A DNA stretch of 64,000 nucleotides from Aeromicrobium sp. PE09-221 (GCF_002174305.1 NZ_MIJB01000006.1:1-64000), one strand, 5' to 3'. Shown: positions 25,817 to 34,743, counted from the stretch's first letter. Numbers and translations are program-made. The notes: generated from the letters alone by a model not told the origin.

Positions 25817-26982
25817 CGGCTACCCGCCTGCTGCGGCGCCGCGACCGGGATGCCCGCACGGTGACGGAGTTCGGCGATGAGCTCCCGCTGCTCGATCGAC
25901 GCGGTCAGCGCATTCTGCCGGCCGGTGACCGGGGCGATCAACGCGCCGTCCACCCCCTCGGTGTCGATCAACTCACGCAACAGTTCGGCGGCGATCTCCA
26001 GACCCTCGTCCTGAGGGTCGCGGGCCTGCCGCAGGCGCAGGAGCAGATCCTCGGGGATCGAGAAGCCGCGCAGTCCGGCGTTGACACGTCGGGCGATCGT
26101 CTCATCGGGCATGATGGCGATGCCGCCGAGCAGGTGGAAGGGCCGCTCGGCGCCCCGTCGGGCGTTGACCTCGGCGACGAAAGAACGCCAGCGCGGCAGG
26201 TCGAAGATGTGCTGGCTGATGATGAAGTCCGCGCCGGCGCGGACCTTGCGCGCTACATGCTGGGGCCGCTCGGCATAGGGCGGAGCGAAGGGGTGCGCGA
26301 CACTACCGAGGTAGAGATCAGGCGCGGTCTCCACCGCGCGGCCGTTGTCCAGCAGACCCTCGGTGCGCAGGCGATCGGCGATCGCGAGCAGCCGGGGGCT
26401 GTCGACATCGAAGACGGGCCGGGCATCGGGAGAGTCACCGACAGCCACGTGGTTCCCGGTCACGATGAGGGCATTGCGCGCGCCCAGGCTCGCCGCCCCG
26501 AGCAGATCGGCCTGCAACGCCATGCGGTTGCGGTCGCGGCAGGCGAATGTCGGCATGACGTCCAGGCCCGCCGCGCGCAGGTGCGCGGTGGCGGCGATAT
26601 TGCCCATGTGGATGTTGGCACCGGAATTATCGGTGATCGAGACGATGTCGACCGCCTCGGCGACCTTCTGCGCCGCTGCCACGAAGCCGACCGCGTCCGC
26701 GCTGTCGGCGCCGTTCACCTCCGCGATGGTCGCGAAGTCCCCCCGCTCCAGCACCTCGCGCAGACGGCTCGAGCTCTGGGGACGTTCGGGACGCTCGCCC
26801 GTGGCCTCTAGGAGCGCCTGCTCTGCACGCCCGAAATCGTCGCTGCGCCGTTCGTCGAGGAAGACGCACGCCTCCTGTGGTCTGATCTCACAGCCGCCGT
26901 CTGCGAAGACCCCTCCGCAGGGTCCGACGCGCATCGTCTTCGGGCAGTCATCGAGCATCGGCAGGGTCGTTGCTGTCATCAT
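25813..26982 (-). CDS. MetF-like methylenetetrahydrofolate reductase with N-terminal cysteine domain
   Basis: A 389-residue protein. Residues 10-45 contain CPKTMRVGPCGGVFADGGC and a further Cys, the pattern of the MTHFR_C (MetV-like) cysteine domain, here at the N-terminus. The rest is a MetF-type flavin TIM barrel (DIVSITDNSGANIHMGNIAAT, ARNALIVTGNHVAVGD, GADFIISQHIFDLPRW). MetF proteins interconvert methylene- and methyl-tetrahydrofolate. Together with a hydrolase and an HutC regulator rather than metH, it looks specialised for catabolic C1 transfer. AAGGA lies before the ATG. Domain order is unusual: the cysteine domain is normally separate or C-terminal. Confidence 0.82.
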   Translation of the reverse strand: MMTATTLPMLDDCPKTMRVGPCGGVFADGGCEIRPQEACVFLDERRSDDFGRAEQALLEATGERPERPQSSSRLREVLERGDFATIAEVNGADSADAVGFVAAAQKVAEAVDIVSITDNSGANIHMGNIAATAHLRAAGLDVMPTFACRDRNRMALQADLLGAASLGARNALIVTGNHVAVGDSPDARPVFDVDSPRLLAIADRLRTEGLLDNGRAVETAPDLYLGSVAHPFAPPYAERPQHVARKVRAGADFIISQHIFDLPRWRSFVAEVNARRGAERPFHLLGGIAIMPDETIARRVNAGLRGFSIPEDLLLRLRQARDPQDEGLEIAAELLRELIDTEGVDGALIAPVTGRQNALTASIEQRELIAELRHRAGIPVAAPQQAGSR

Positions 26983-27026
26983 CGAGAACGTCCTTCGTCG
27001 TGGGTGACACGAGCGTAGGACAGCGA

Positions 27027-27055
27027 CGTAACACCGGTTTTTCCCTTGTGTGACG
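27027..27055. promoter_or_regulatory. Inverted repeat in the MetF/HutC divergent promoter region
   Basis: CGTAACAC (27027-27034) pairs with GTGTGACG (27048-27055) with one mismatch and a 13-bp spacer. The site is 45-73 bp before the MetF-like start and about 150 bp before the regulator start. Similar GTAAC half-sites occur at 32484-32671. Confidence 0.4.
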
Positions 27056-27203
27056 ACTGCGTATCGCTCCCAGGCGACCGTCGCCGAAGGGACATCTCCT
27101 CCCGGCCAGGCCGCCGACCCGGCAGCGCCACCAGGAGTTGAGACGTGGTTAGACTCAGGCCCAGCTGGCGCAGCGGTGCCGGTTCTCGACCCTCAGGAGT
27201 GCG

Positions 27204-27926
27204 ATGTCGTCACCCGGCTCACGGACCACCGATGTCCGCGGACGTCTGACCGACATCTGGCGTGCGGCCGCGGATCGCGCCCTCCCTCTGCCGACGGAGT
27301 TGGAGCTGGCCAAGGAGCTCGGCGTCAGCCGCTCCGTGGTCCGCGAGGCCCTCGTGGATCTGGAGGCCCAGGGCCTGGTGGCCCGGCGGGCCCACCAGGG
27401 CACATTCCCCAATGTCGCCGCGCTCTCGGTGCCGTTCCGGATCGACCAGAGCTATGAGCTGACCTCCCGCCTCGAGGCAGTCGGGTTCGACGTGGAGGTC
27501 CACGTAGTGGCGGCCGACTGGTCCTCCCTGAGCCCCCAGGAGGCGGCCGACCTGAACGCCACCGCGGGCTCCTCGTGCTTCCGCGTCGTCAAACGCTGGC
27601 TGGGTAACGGCCGTCCCCTGATCACCGCCGAGGATGTGGTGCCGGCGCGCCGTCGGGAGATCGAATTCGATCCCGAGTACTCGGTCTTCGACACCGTGCA
27701 GCAGCTGCGTGGCGAATGGGTGGAGTGGGAGTCCGCGACTCTGGCTCCCGTGCTACCCGACGAGCAGGCACGCGAACTCCTCGACGCCCCCAGGCGCCAG
27801 CCGCTGCTGGCGATCACCATCGTGGGCGTGTCGCTGCACGGGGACCGTTTGTATCGCGCCCATGAGGTCCACACGACCCACGGGGTGCGGTACGGCATGG
27901 TGCGCCGGGCGCTGCCCAACGATTGA
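27204..27926 (+). CDS. GntR-family regulator, HutC subfamily
   Basis: A 240-residue regulator: winged helix LPTELELAKELGVSRSVVREALVDLEAQGL (about residues 32-61) and a UTRA ligand domain containing VVKRWLGNGRPLITAEDVVPARRR. The ATG follows AGGAG at 4-5 bp. It is divergent from the MetF-like/phosphotriesterase operon and converges with the amidase operon. It probably senses a metabolite of one of these pathways. The shared GTAAC-type inverted repeats in front of the MetF operon and between the 32382 and 32739 starts are candidate targets. Confidence 0.88.
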   Translation: MSSPGSRTTDVRGRLTDIWRAAADRALPLPTELELAKELGVSRSVVREALVDLEAQGLVARRAHQGTFPNVAALSVPFRIDQSYELTSRLEAVGFDVEVHVVAADWSSLSPQEAADLNATAGSSCFRVVKRWLGNGRPLITAEDVVPARRREIEFDPEYSVFDTVQQLRGEWVEWESATLAPVLPDEQARELLDAPRRQPLLAITIVGVSLHGDRLYRAHEVHTTHGVRYGMVRRALPND

Positions 27927-27954
27927 TCGCGAGGCGCGGCGGAACGGCGTTGAC

Positions 27955-28012
27955 CTGTCACGCACGCGCGCACCACACCGGCGAGCCGCCCGGCGGGTGC
28001 GATGCGTGACAG
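27955..28012. terminator. Hairpin between convergent regulator and amidase genes
   Basis: CTGTCACGCA (27955-27964) pairs perfectly with TGCGTGACAG (28003-28012), and the loop contains a further GC-rich stem. It lies between the stops of two convergent genes and may serve both strands. Confidence 0.45.
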
Positions 28013-28030
28013 CTCGACGTGTGAGAGGGC

Positions 28031-29572
28031 TCAGCCGATCGCGGTGGCGAGTTCGACGGCGCGGCGCAGCAACGCGTGCTCCCTCCCCGGCCCGCCGACG
28101 AGGCTGAGCCCGAACGGAGCACCCCCCACCCTCCCCGCGGGAAAGGCCACCGCCGGCAGACCCGCCATCGAGGCGATGGTCGTCAACCGAAGGGTTCCGG
28201 CCCGGTGCCGCTCCAGTGACTCGTCGTCGGTGTTGAGACGCGGCACCGTCGAGCTGACCGCGGGCAACAGCAGACATCCGTCGCCGATCAGGCCGATCAG
28301 CTGCGCCCGAGCCGTACGCAGAACCGCGCGGGCACGTGCCTCCTGCTCGGCGTCCACCCCCCGGCCGAAGGCGAAGCGCCCGGCCACATCGGCAGCCACC
28401 GCATCGGGATGATCGCTCAGCCACGGCCCGTGCTCCCGCCACGCCTCCGCCGCCTGCACCACCCGGAAGGCCGCGGTCCATTGCTCCAGATCCGGCAGTT
28501 CGGGCGCCTCGATCACCGAGGATGCCATCGCGTAACGGTCCACGACCGCGCGCACCGACTCCTCACAGGTCACCTCGGCGCTGCGTGAGCGGATCACCCC
28601 GGTGACGTCTTCGGTCGCTGTCGCCGGCGGCAGCAGGACATCGGCCACCCGGCGCACCGTGTCCGCGTCACGAGCCAGCCATCCGACCGTGTCGAAGGAC
28701 GGCGCGAGCGCAAGGACGCCACGGCTGTCGACGGTGTCGTGCGTGGGACGCATCGCCCACAACCCCTGATAGGAGGCGGGGACACGGATGGAGCCTGCGG
28801 TGTCGGTACCCAGCCCGATACTGGCCCAGCCACGGCTCACCGCGACCGCCGGGCCGGACGTCGACCCCCCGGGCAACCGGTCGGGGGCCGCGGGATTGGC
28901 GGGCGTTCCGAAATCAGCATTCCGTCCAGACAACCCGAAGGCGAACTGGTCGGTATGCGCGACACCGGCGACATCGGCACCGGCCTCGAGCAGTGATCGC
29001 ACCGCGGCCGCGTGCTCCTCGGCGGGACCTTGCCCGGCCAGCATCTGCCGGACCCCTGCGCTGCGTACCACTCCCGCGACGGCGAACAGGTCCTTGACGG
29101 CGATCGTCTCATCGCGCAGCGGACCGTCGACGCCGCCCTCGACCAAGGGAGTGCCGGCGACCCTCCAGACCGTCGGGTCGACGGCCGGCCGCGGAGCCGT
29201 GACGTGCGCCGCCGCGATATGCCAGCGGCCGTCCGAACGCGTCCACAGCTGGGTCTGCAGACCCTCGGCACCACCCGGAGAACGCACCCGTGCCGTGGTG
29301 TACACCTGCCATTCGGACAGCACACGCATCCAGAGGGCGGTGATCCGGCGGCGCGGGATCTGCGTACGCGCGGCCCGGAACTCGGCAATGGCGTCGTGGC
29401 CGGTCAGTACGCCGTCGTCATCGGCCCGGAGGGTGTCCGGGCCTGGGGCGAACAGCGCGTCGAGGACCTCGACATCGTTGGCGAGCAAAGCCCGGTCGTA
29501 CTCCCAGAATGCCTCGAGTAGGCCGCCGGGAACCGGCCGATCGGCGTGCACCGGGACCGCGATAGGACTCAC
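28031..29572 (-). CDS. Fused SnoaL-like (AtzH-type) and amidase-signature hydrolase
   Basis: A 513-residue two-domain enzyme. Residues about 15-130 form a SnoaL-like domain of the AtzH/DUF3225 kind (FWEYDRALLANDVEVLDALF, TQLWTRSDGRWHIAAAHVT). Residues 140-513 are an amidase-signature enzyme with the Ser-cisSer-Lys triad at Lys160 (AVKDLF), Ser237 (GGSTSGP) and Ser261 (GTDTAGSIRVPA). In s-triazine degraders AtzH and AtzE are separate proteins. GTG 29572 shares one base with the TAG of the permease gene and has GGAGGAGGAG directly upstream. It is the last gene of an NMT1-type importer operon, so its substrate is probably the imported amide or urea derivative. Confidence 0.85.
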   Translation of the reverse strand: MSPIAVPVHADRPVPGGLLEAFWEYDRALLANDVEVLDALFAPGPDTLRADDDGVLTGHDAIAEFRAARTQIPRRRITALWMRVLSEWQVYTTARVRSPGGAEGLQTQLWTRSDGRWHIAAAHVTAPRPAVDPTVWRVAGTPLVEGGVDGPLRDETIAVKDLFAVAGVVRSAGVRQMLAGQGPAEEHAAAVRSLLEAGADVAGVAHTDQFAFGLSGRNADFGTPANPAAPDRLPGGSTSGPAVAVSRGWASIGLGTDTAGSIRVPASYQGLWAMRPTHDTVDSRGVLALAPSFDTVGWLARDADTVRRVADVLLPPATATEDVTGVIRSRSAEVTCEESVRAVVDRYAMASSVIEAPELPDLEQWTAAFRVVQAAEAWREHGPWLSDHPDAVAADVAGRFAFGRGVDAEQEARARAVLRTARAQLIGLIGDGCLLLPAVSSTVPRLNTDDESLERHRAGTLRLTTIASMAGLPAVAFPAGRVGGAPFGLSLVGGPGREHALLRRAVELATAIG

Positions 29573-30438
29573 TACTCCTCCTCCGGAGTCGCCGACTCGT
29601 GCCAGCGATGCAATAACAGCCATTCGACGAAGGTGACCGCGGCGAACAACAACAAGGCGACCACGCTGGCAAGCACGACACAGGCGAACAACTCGGCGGT
29701 CTGCAGCTGATTGGCGCTGCGGGTGATCGCATAGCCGAGCCCGCCCTGTCCGCCGCCGACACCTGCGGCGAACTCCCCCACGATCGCACCGATCGCCGCC
29801 GAGCTCGCGGCGACCTTGAGTCCCGTCATGATCTCCGGCAACGCATGCGGGATGCGCAGGGATAAGATCTGTACCCGCGGCGGAGCTCCGGCCATGCGAT
29901 ACAGCTGGATCAGATTGCGGTCGGTCGATTTCAGGCCCGTAAGGGTGTTGGCCGCCACAGGGAATACCGCGATCATCGCGGCCACCAAGGTGTTGGTGGC
30001 CACACCGGCGCCGAACCAGACCACGAAGATCGGGGCGACGGCGATGATCGGGATGGTCTGCAGGATCACCAGGTACGGATAGCCGCCCAGTTCGAAGAAC
30101 TTCCAGCGGGCCATCAGCAGCGCTGCCGCGAAGCCGGTCACGGCCGCAAGGGCGAACCCGCCATAGGCCTCCTGCATCGTCACGAGCGTCGGCTCCACGA
30201 GGTCCGGGGCCCCGTCGCGCAGCGCCACGAGGATGTCTAGCGGCCCTGGGACGAGATAGGCCGGCACATCGGCGAGGGTGACCCACGCCTGCCAGGCTCC
30301 GAGCACTACGACCGCGAACAACACTGGGACACCGACCCGCGCCGGCCAGCGATAGGACGTCGCTGCCGCGCGTGGCTCCTCGCCGGCCGGTCGCTCCCCG
30401 GCGGCCTGAGGCGCCGGCCTCTCGATCACATCGGTCAT
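29572..30438 (-). CDS. ABC transporter permease, SsuC-like
   Basis: A 288-residue permease with a soluble 30-residue N-terminus and about six hydrophobic segments. The coupling loop is LIQLYRMAGAPPRVQILSLRIPHALP, and ASSAAIGAIVGEFAAGVGGGQGGLG follows as in pyrimidine-precursor and sulfonate importers. ATG 30438 is preceded by GAGGAGA. It is the only permease of this importer, so it probably works as a homodimer with the 30455-31234 ATPase. Confidence 0.91.
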   Translation of the reverse strand: MTDVIERPAPQAAGERPAGEEPRAAATSYRWPARVGVPVLFAVVVLGAWQAWVTLADVPAYLVPGPLDILVALRDGAPDLVEPTLVTMQEAYGGFALAAVTGFAAALLMARWKFFELGGYPYLVILQTIPIIAVAPIFVVWFGAGVATNTLVAAMIAVFPVAANTLTGLKSTDRNLIQLYRMAGAPPRVQILSLRIPHALPEIMTGLKVAASSAAIGAIVGEFAAGVGGGQGGLGYAITRSANQLQTAELFACVVLASVVALLLFAAVTFVEWLLLHRWHESATPEEE

Positions 30439-30454
30439 GCCTGTCTCCTCAGAT

Positions 30455-31234
30455 CTAGTGGTGGGAGCCGAGCTGCGCGCTGATCGCGCGGACCAGATCG
30501 GCGAGCGCGTCGGCGTCTCGCGGGGCGTGCGGATCCAGGAGCGGAGGACTCGGCGAGTCGATGACCTGTTCGACACGGCCCGGATGTGCCGCCATCACGA
30601 CGACCCGGTGGGCGATCTGGACGGCCTCCTCGATGGAGTGGGTGATGAACAATGCGCTGAATCCCTCGCTTCGCCACAGGTCGAGGAGGACCTCGGCCAT
30701 CTTGGCCCGGGTGAACTCGTCGAGGGCCGCGAAGGGCTCGTCGAAGAACATGATGTCCGGTGAGCTGCTGATGGCCCGGGCCAGTGAGACGCGCATCTTC
30801 ATGCCGCCGGAGAGTTCACGCGGGAGCGCATCGGCGAACTGGGACAGCCCGACCGTCTCGATCGCCGCGGTGGCCGCAGCCCGGCGGCTGGCTTTGGGCA
30901 CGCCCTTGAGCTTGGCCACCAGTTCGACATTGCTGCGTACGGAACGCCACGCCAATAGCGTCGGATCCTGGAACACATAGGCCTGCTCCCCGACATTGCG
31001 GGCCAGCGTGCCAGCCGTGACCTCGCTGAGGCCGGCCGCCATGCGCAGGACGGTCGTCTTGCCGCAGCCGGACGGGCCGACGATCGAGACGATCTCGCCA
31101 CGTTCGACCCTCAGGTCGATCGGGGTGATCGCCTGATACCCATTGCGAAAGACCTTCTCGACCCCGCGCATCTCGAGTACCGGCTCGCGGGGGCCGGCGG
31201 TCGGCGCGTACACCGGTACGGACACGGTGTTCAT
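30455..31234 (-). CDS. ABC transporter ATPase, SsuB/TauB type
   Basis: A 259-residue ATPase. Walker A GPSGCGKTT, Q-loop YVFQDPTLLAWRSV, signature LSGGMKMRVSLARA, Walker B IMFFDEPFAALDE and switch FITHSIEEAV are all present. ATG 31234 has AGGAG upstream; an upstream in-frame codon at 31300 would overlap the binding-protein stop and adds unrelated residues. Gene order is binding protein, ATPase, permease, amidase. Confidence 0.92.
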   Translation of the reverse strand: MNTVSVPVYAPTAGPREPVLEMRGVEKVFRNGYQAITPIDLRVERGEIVSIVGPSGCGKTTVLRMAAGLSEVTAGTLARNVGEQAYVFQDPTLLAWRSVRSNVELVAKLKGVPKASRRAAATAAIETVGLSQFADALPRELSGGMKMRVSLARAISSSPDIMFFDEPFAALDEFTRAKMAEVLLDLWRSEGFSALFITHSIEEAVQIAHRVVVMAAHPGRVEQVIDSPSPPLLDPHAPRDADALADLVRAISAQLGSHH

Positions 31235-31299
31235 GGGGCTCTCCTCTCTCGGCAGTGCGGCGACGGGCACGGGACCCGCCGCCGCACGGCCCGGTGGCA

Positions 31300-32382
31300 T
31301 CAGTCGGACAGTTCCTCGTAAGAGCCCTCGGGAGCATCGGGGAGCTCACTGGGCACCGCGATATCGGGAGTGACCGTGAGATCGGCGACATCCTCGACAC
31401 CGATGTCCTCGTTGTCCAGAACGCCTAGGGAGATCATCTGATCGATCAGTGTCTGCCAGCGTTCCTCGGTCATCGCGCCGATCTTCTGCGCGCCCTCGCC
31501 TGCGACGATCGACGGCCGCTGGGCCGCCCATTCGAACCAGGTCAGCTCCGGCGACAGCTCCTTGTCGACCTCCTGCGTCAGGTGATCGTTGATCTGCGTG
31601 GCGATGTCGATGTCGGACATGTAGTCGACCCACCCCTGGTTGCTGGCCTCGACGAACTTCTCGACGATGTCACGATTCTCGGCGAGGTAGTCCTTGGTGG
31701 TATAGGTCACCACGTTGTACGGGTTGAAGCCGGTATCGGCGAAGGGCATGAAAGTCACGTCAACACCCTCTTGATGGGCCACATACGGCTCATTGGCGAG
31801 AATGCCCTGCTGTACCAAGTTGTCATCGCGGATGAAGTTGGCGATCGATCCGTTGTACTGCATCGAATCGAAGTCGATGCCGTACTCCTTCTTGACCCAT
31901 TCGACGCCGAGGACACCGGCCGAGTTGACCCAGGTCATGCCCTCCGTGTCCTCGAGCGAGGTGATGCCGGTGTCCCGGTGGACCATCATGCCGGTCAGGC
32001 TGTCCTGCAAGATCGCGTTGACCGCGACGAGCGGAATGTCCTCGTCGTTGGCCTGAACGATCTCGTTCGCACCGCTGCCGGTGACACCGAAGTCCGCCCG
32101 GCCCGAGGCGACGAGCTGCGTGCCGGAGACCTGAGGACCTCCCGGTTCGATCGTGACGTCCAGACCCGCGTCCTCGTAGTAGCCCAGCTGCTGGGCGGCA
32201 TAGAAACCGCCGCTCTCCGCCGTGGGCAGCCAGCCGAGGACGACGGTCACCTCGGTGAGGTCATCGGATGCGCTGTCGTCAGCACCGTTCGATCCGCAGG
32301 CTGCGAGAACGAGACTCGTCGCGATCGCGATCGCGACGGTGAGGCTCCCGCGTCGGCGGACGCTCATCTGAGGGATATTCAT
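31300..32382 (-). CDS. NMT1/THI5-like ABC substrate-binding lipoprotein
   Basis: A 360-residue lipoprotein with signal peptide and lipobox LVLAAC near residue 29. The mature domain begins VTVVLGWLPTAESGGFYAAQQLGYYEDAGLDV and shows the NMT1 features GRADFGVTGSGANEIV and AGVLGVEWVKKEYGI. This is the ligand-binding part of the importer that ends in the SnoaL-amidase. It is divergent from the cupin-creatininase operon, across a 356-bp region with several inverted repeats, so both are probably co-regulated. Ligand: likely an N-containing heterocycle or amide, by context only. Confidence 0.92.
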   Translation of the reverse strand: MNIPQMSVRRRGSLTVAIAIATSLVLAACGSNGADDSASDDLTEVTVVLGWLPTAESGGFYAAQQLGYYEDAGLDVTIEPGGPQVSGTQLVASGRADFGVTGSGANEIVQANDEDIPLVAVNAILQDSLTGMMVHRDTGITSLEDTEGMTWVNSAGVLGVEWVKKEYGIDFDSMQYNGSIANFIRDDNLVQQGILANEPYVAHQEGVDVTFMPFADTGFNPYNVVTYTTKDYLAENRDIVEKFVEASNQGWVDYMSDIDIATQINDHLTQEVDKELSPELTWFEWAAQRPSIVAGEGAQKIGAMTEERWQTLIDQMISLGVLDNEDIGVEDVADLTVTPDIAVPSELPDAPEGSYEELSD

Positions 32383-32738
32383 CGGGGGCGTGCTCCTTAC
32401 ATTGCTCGGTCCCGCCAGCCGGTGGCGGTGTCAGCATCGGCCGCCGCGCTCTGCGTCAGCGTCACCACCGACGGTACGACTGCGATGTAACAGACATTCG
32501 TCCGCGACGATGACATTCATGTGACATCCCGCCAGATGGTCTTCCGCTCGCCATCACAGGCTTTTTTCGGTGACCTGCGGGCATGGCGCGCTCGGGAGGA
32601 GGCCTAGGACGGTGTCTCTGGCGCGGAGGGCATCACACCGGCGTTAAATATCGGTAACACATCAGTTACCGGGCTGTCCGGCAGAGGCTCTGGGGACCTA
32701 CGGTTGCCACACCCCTACCCCGGACACGAGGAGCACTC
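32383..32738. promoter_or_regulatory. Divergent control region with GTAAC inverted repeats
   Basis: This 356-bp gap holds no gene. A perfect inverted repeat CGGTAAC-N6-GTTACCG lies at 32652-32671, about 70 bp before the cupin start. A second pair, GATGTAAC (32484-32491) and GTGACATC (32521-32528, one mismatch), lies about 100-145 bp before the binding-protein start. The GTAAC core is shared with 27027-27055, so one regulator, perhaps the HutC-type protein, may bind all three. Confidence 0.5.
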
Positions 32739-33200
32739 ATGGCTCAGCCACCCGTCGTCAAGAACATCGAGGACCTCACGGCACGTCTGATCGCACCAGA
32801 TGACACGGTCAAGCTGCTGCCTCTGGCCGGTCCCTCCGATGGCTCACCAGCCAGCGTCTTCCTGGAGATCTGGGAGCCCGGCGGTGCCCAACCGGACAAC
32901 TCCCATCCCGACTCGGTGGAGATCTTCCTCGTGCTCTCCGGCGAGGCGCAGGCGGTCAGCGACGAGCACACCGTCGCGCTGCGCCAGGGCGACGTCCTGG
33001 TGCTGCCCCCCGGCTCGGTGCACCACATCCAGAACACATCGGCGACCGAGCGGCTGTACACCGTCACGGTGATGGCCACCGACAACGAAGGGTCCATGGC
33101 CGACGGTTTCGAGGCGCTCGTCACCAATGGCACGCCGACGCTGCTCGATGAGACCGATAAGGCGACGATCTTCACCCGGTACGCGGCCGGGATCGCATGA
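32739..33200 (+). CDS. Small cupin-domain protein
   Basis: A 153-residue single cupin. Motif 1 is modified (PDNSHPDSVEIFLVLSGEAQ) with metal ligands His and Glu, and motif 2 is DVLVLPPGSVHHIQN. Small cupins may act as isomerases, dioxygenases or metabolite-binding proteins; no specific reaction can be assigned. The ATG follows GAGGAG. Its stop overlaps the creatininase start as ATGA, which places it firmly in the catabolic operon. Confidence 0.85.
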   Translation: MAQPPVVKNIEDLTARLIAPDDTVKLLPLAGPSDGSPASVFLEIWEPGGAQPDNSHPDSVEIFLVLSGEAQAVSDEHTVALRQGDVLVLPPGSVHHIQNTSATERLYTVTVMATDNEGSMADGFEALVTNGTPTLLDETDKATIFTRYAAGIA

Positions 33201-33997
33201 GTCGCTGGGCCGACGTGACCACGACGGACCTGGCTCGGTCCGCCGACACCATGACGGCCATCTGCCCCGTCGGCGCCATCGAACAGCATGGACCGCACCT
33301 GCCCCTGGTCACCGATGCCCTCATCGCCGAACGCACCGCCGAACGCGCCATCGAGTTGCTGGACGATCCGGGATTCCGGGTTCTGCCCACGCTTTCGTAT
33401 GGCACCTCCGGTGAGCACCTCGAGTGGCCGGGCACGATCTCGTTGTCGACCACGACGATGATCGCGGTGTGCCGGGACGTGGCGCGTTCGGTGGCGACCG
33501 CCGGGTGTCCTCGTCTGATCTTCGTCAACGGACACGGTGGGCAGATCCACCTGCTCGACATGGTGGCCCGCGATATCCGCATCGAGACCGGGCTGATGGT
33601 CTTCACCGTCACCCCGTCCCGGCTGGTGGAGCCGAGCGAGGCCGGCGCCTCCGACCGTTTCGGGGTGCACGGCGGACAGGAGGAGACGAGCCTCATGCTG
33701 CATCTGCGCCCCGATCTCGTGCACGCCGATAGATTCGCTCCGGGGGGTGAGGCCGCGGCATCGGCATTCGAGAGGCTCGACATGCTGACATTGGAGAACG
33801 GCGTCTCACCGGCGTGGGTCACCAGCGATGTGAGCTCCACCGGCGTCATCGGCGACCCCACTACGGCGACGGCGGAAATCGGCCGATCTCTGCACGACCT
33901 GGCCGCATCCCGGCTAGCCGACGCCCTGCTCGAGATCCGTGACTTCCGCTTTCCCGAGGACCCTCTGCCACCCCTTTCCACAGGAGCATCCCGATGA
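33197..33997 (+). CDS. Creatininase-family amidohydrolase
   Basis: A 266-residue metal-dependent hydrolase. The metal-site motif CPVGAIEQHGPHLPLVTD supplies Glu29, His31 and Asp40, and VNGHGGQIHLL follows with the next ligands; GVHGGQEETSLML gives the late acidic ligands. The family opens cyclic amides, for example creatinine to creatine, and includes formamide hydrolases of riboflavin/F420 and mycofactocin pathways. Next to an isochorismatase-type hydrolase and a deaminase-type amidohydrolase, a cyclic amide of the creatinine/hydantoin class is plausible. It overlaps both neighbours by 4 bp. Confidence 0.9.
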   Translation: MSRWADVTTTDLARSADTMTAICPVGAIEQHGPHLPLVTDALIAERTAERAIELLDDPGFRVLPTLSYGTSGEHLEWPGTISLSTTTMIAVCRDVARSVATAGCPRLIFVNGHGGQIHLLDMVARDIRIETGLMVFTVTPSRLVEPSEAGASDRFGVHGGQEETSLMLHLRPDLVHADRFAPGGEAAASAFERLDMLTLENGVSPAWVTSDVSSTGVIGDPTTATAEIGRSLHDLAASRLADALLEIRDFRFPEDPLPPLSTGASR

Positions 33998-34743
33998 GCG
34001 TACGACAACACTGGGCCCGTTCCGGCGATCACGTGGACCTCCACCCGGTGCACGCCGAACCACGCCCCGTCACTCTGACGGCCGAGCCGCAGCGCGTCAC
34101 CCTCGACCTCGAACGCACCGCGCTCCTCGTGGTCGACATGCAGAACGACTTCTGCCACCCCGACGGCTGGCTGGGCTCCATCGGGGTCGACGTCGCGGGG
34201 GCGCGCGCGGCGATCGAGCCCTGTGCCCAGCTGACGACGGCCGCACGGGCCGCCGGCGTTCCCGTGACCTGGGTGAACTGGGGCAACCGCCCGGATCTGG
34301 CCAATCTCCCCGCCGGGGTCATCCACGTGTACGACTCCGACGGCACCGGCGGGGGCATCGGGGATCGTGCCGGTCGCAGCGAAGCGGTGCTCACCGCCGG
34401 CAGCTGGGGCGCCAGGGTCGTCGACGAGTTGGTCGTGGCCCCTGCGGACATGGCGGTGACCAAGTACCGAATGAGCGGTTTCACCGATACCGATCTGGAC
34501 TCGATCCTGCGCCTGAACGGCATCGACACCCTGTTATTCGCCGGTGTCAACGCGGACCAGTGCGTCCTCGCCACGCTGATGGAGGCGGCAGCTCTCGGGT
34601 ACAACGTGCTCATGGTCGAGGGAGCTGCGACGACGACCTCGCCGGACTTCTGTCTGCAGGCGACCCTCTACAACACACGGCAGTGCTTCGGATTCACGGT
34701 CGACTGGGCCGAGCTGGTCGCCGCTCTGCGGGACGCCACATGA
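33994..34743 (+). CDS. Isochorismatase-family cysteine hydrolase
   Basis: A 249-residue cysteine hydrolase with the triad Asp48 (VDMQNDFCHPDGW), Lys157 (VTKYRMSGF) and Cys190 (GVNADQCVLATLMEA). The long N-terminus and the NADQCVLATL form place it near N-carbamoylsarcosine amidohydrolase, biuret hydrolase and RutB rather than isochorismatase itself. It would release ammonia and CO2 from an N-carbamoyl intermediate. It is coupled to creatininase by ATGA. The exact substrate cannot be decided from sequence. Confidence 0.88.
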   Translation: MSVRQHWARSGDHVDLHPVHAEPRPVTLTAEPQRVTLDLERTALLVVDMQNDFCHPDGWLGSIGVDVAGARAAIEPCAQLTTAARAAGVPVTWVNWGNRPDLANLPAGVIHVYDSDGTGGGIGDRAGRSEAVLTAGSWGARVVDELVVAPADMAVTKYRMSGFTDTDLDSILRLNGIDTLLFAGVNADQCVLATLMEAAALGYNVLMVEGAATTTSPDFCLQATLYNTRQCFGFTVDWAELVAALRDAT

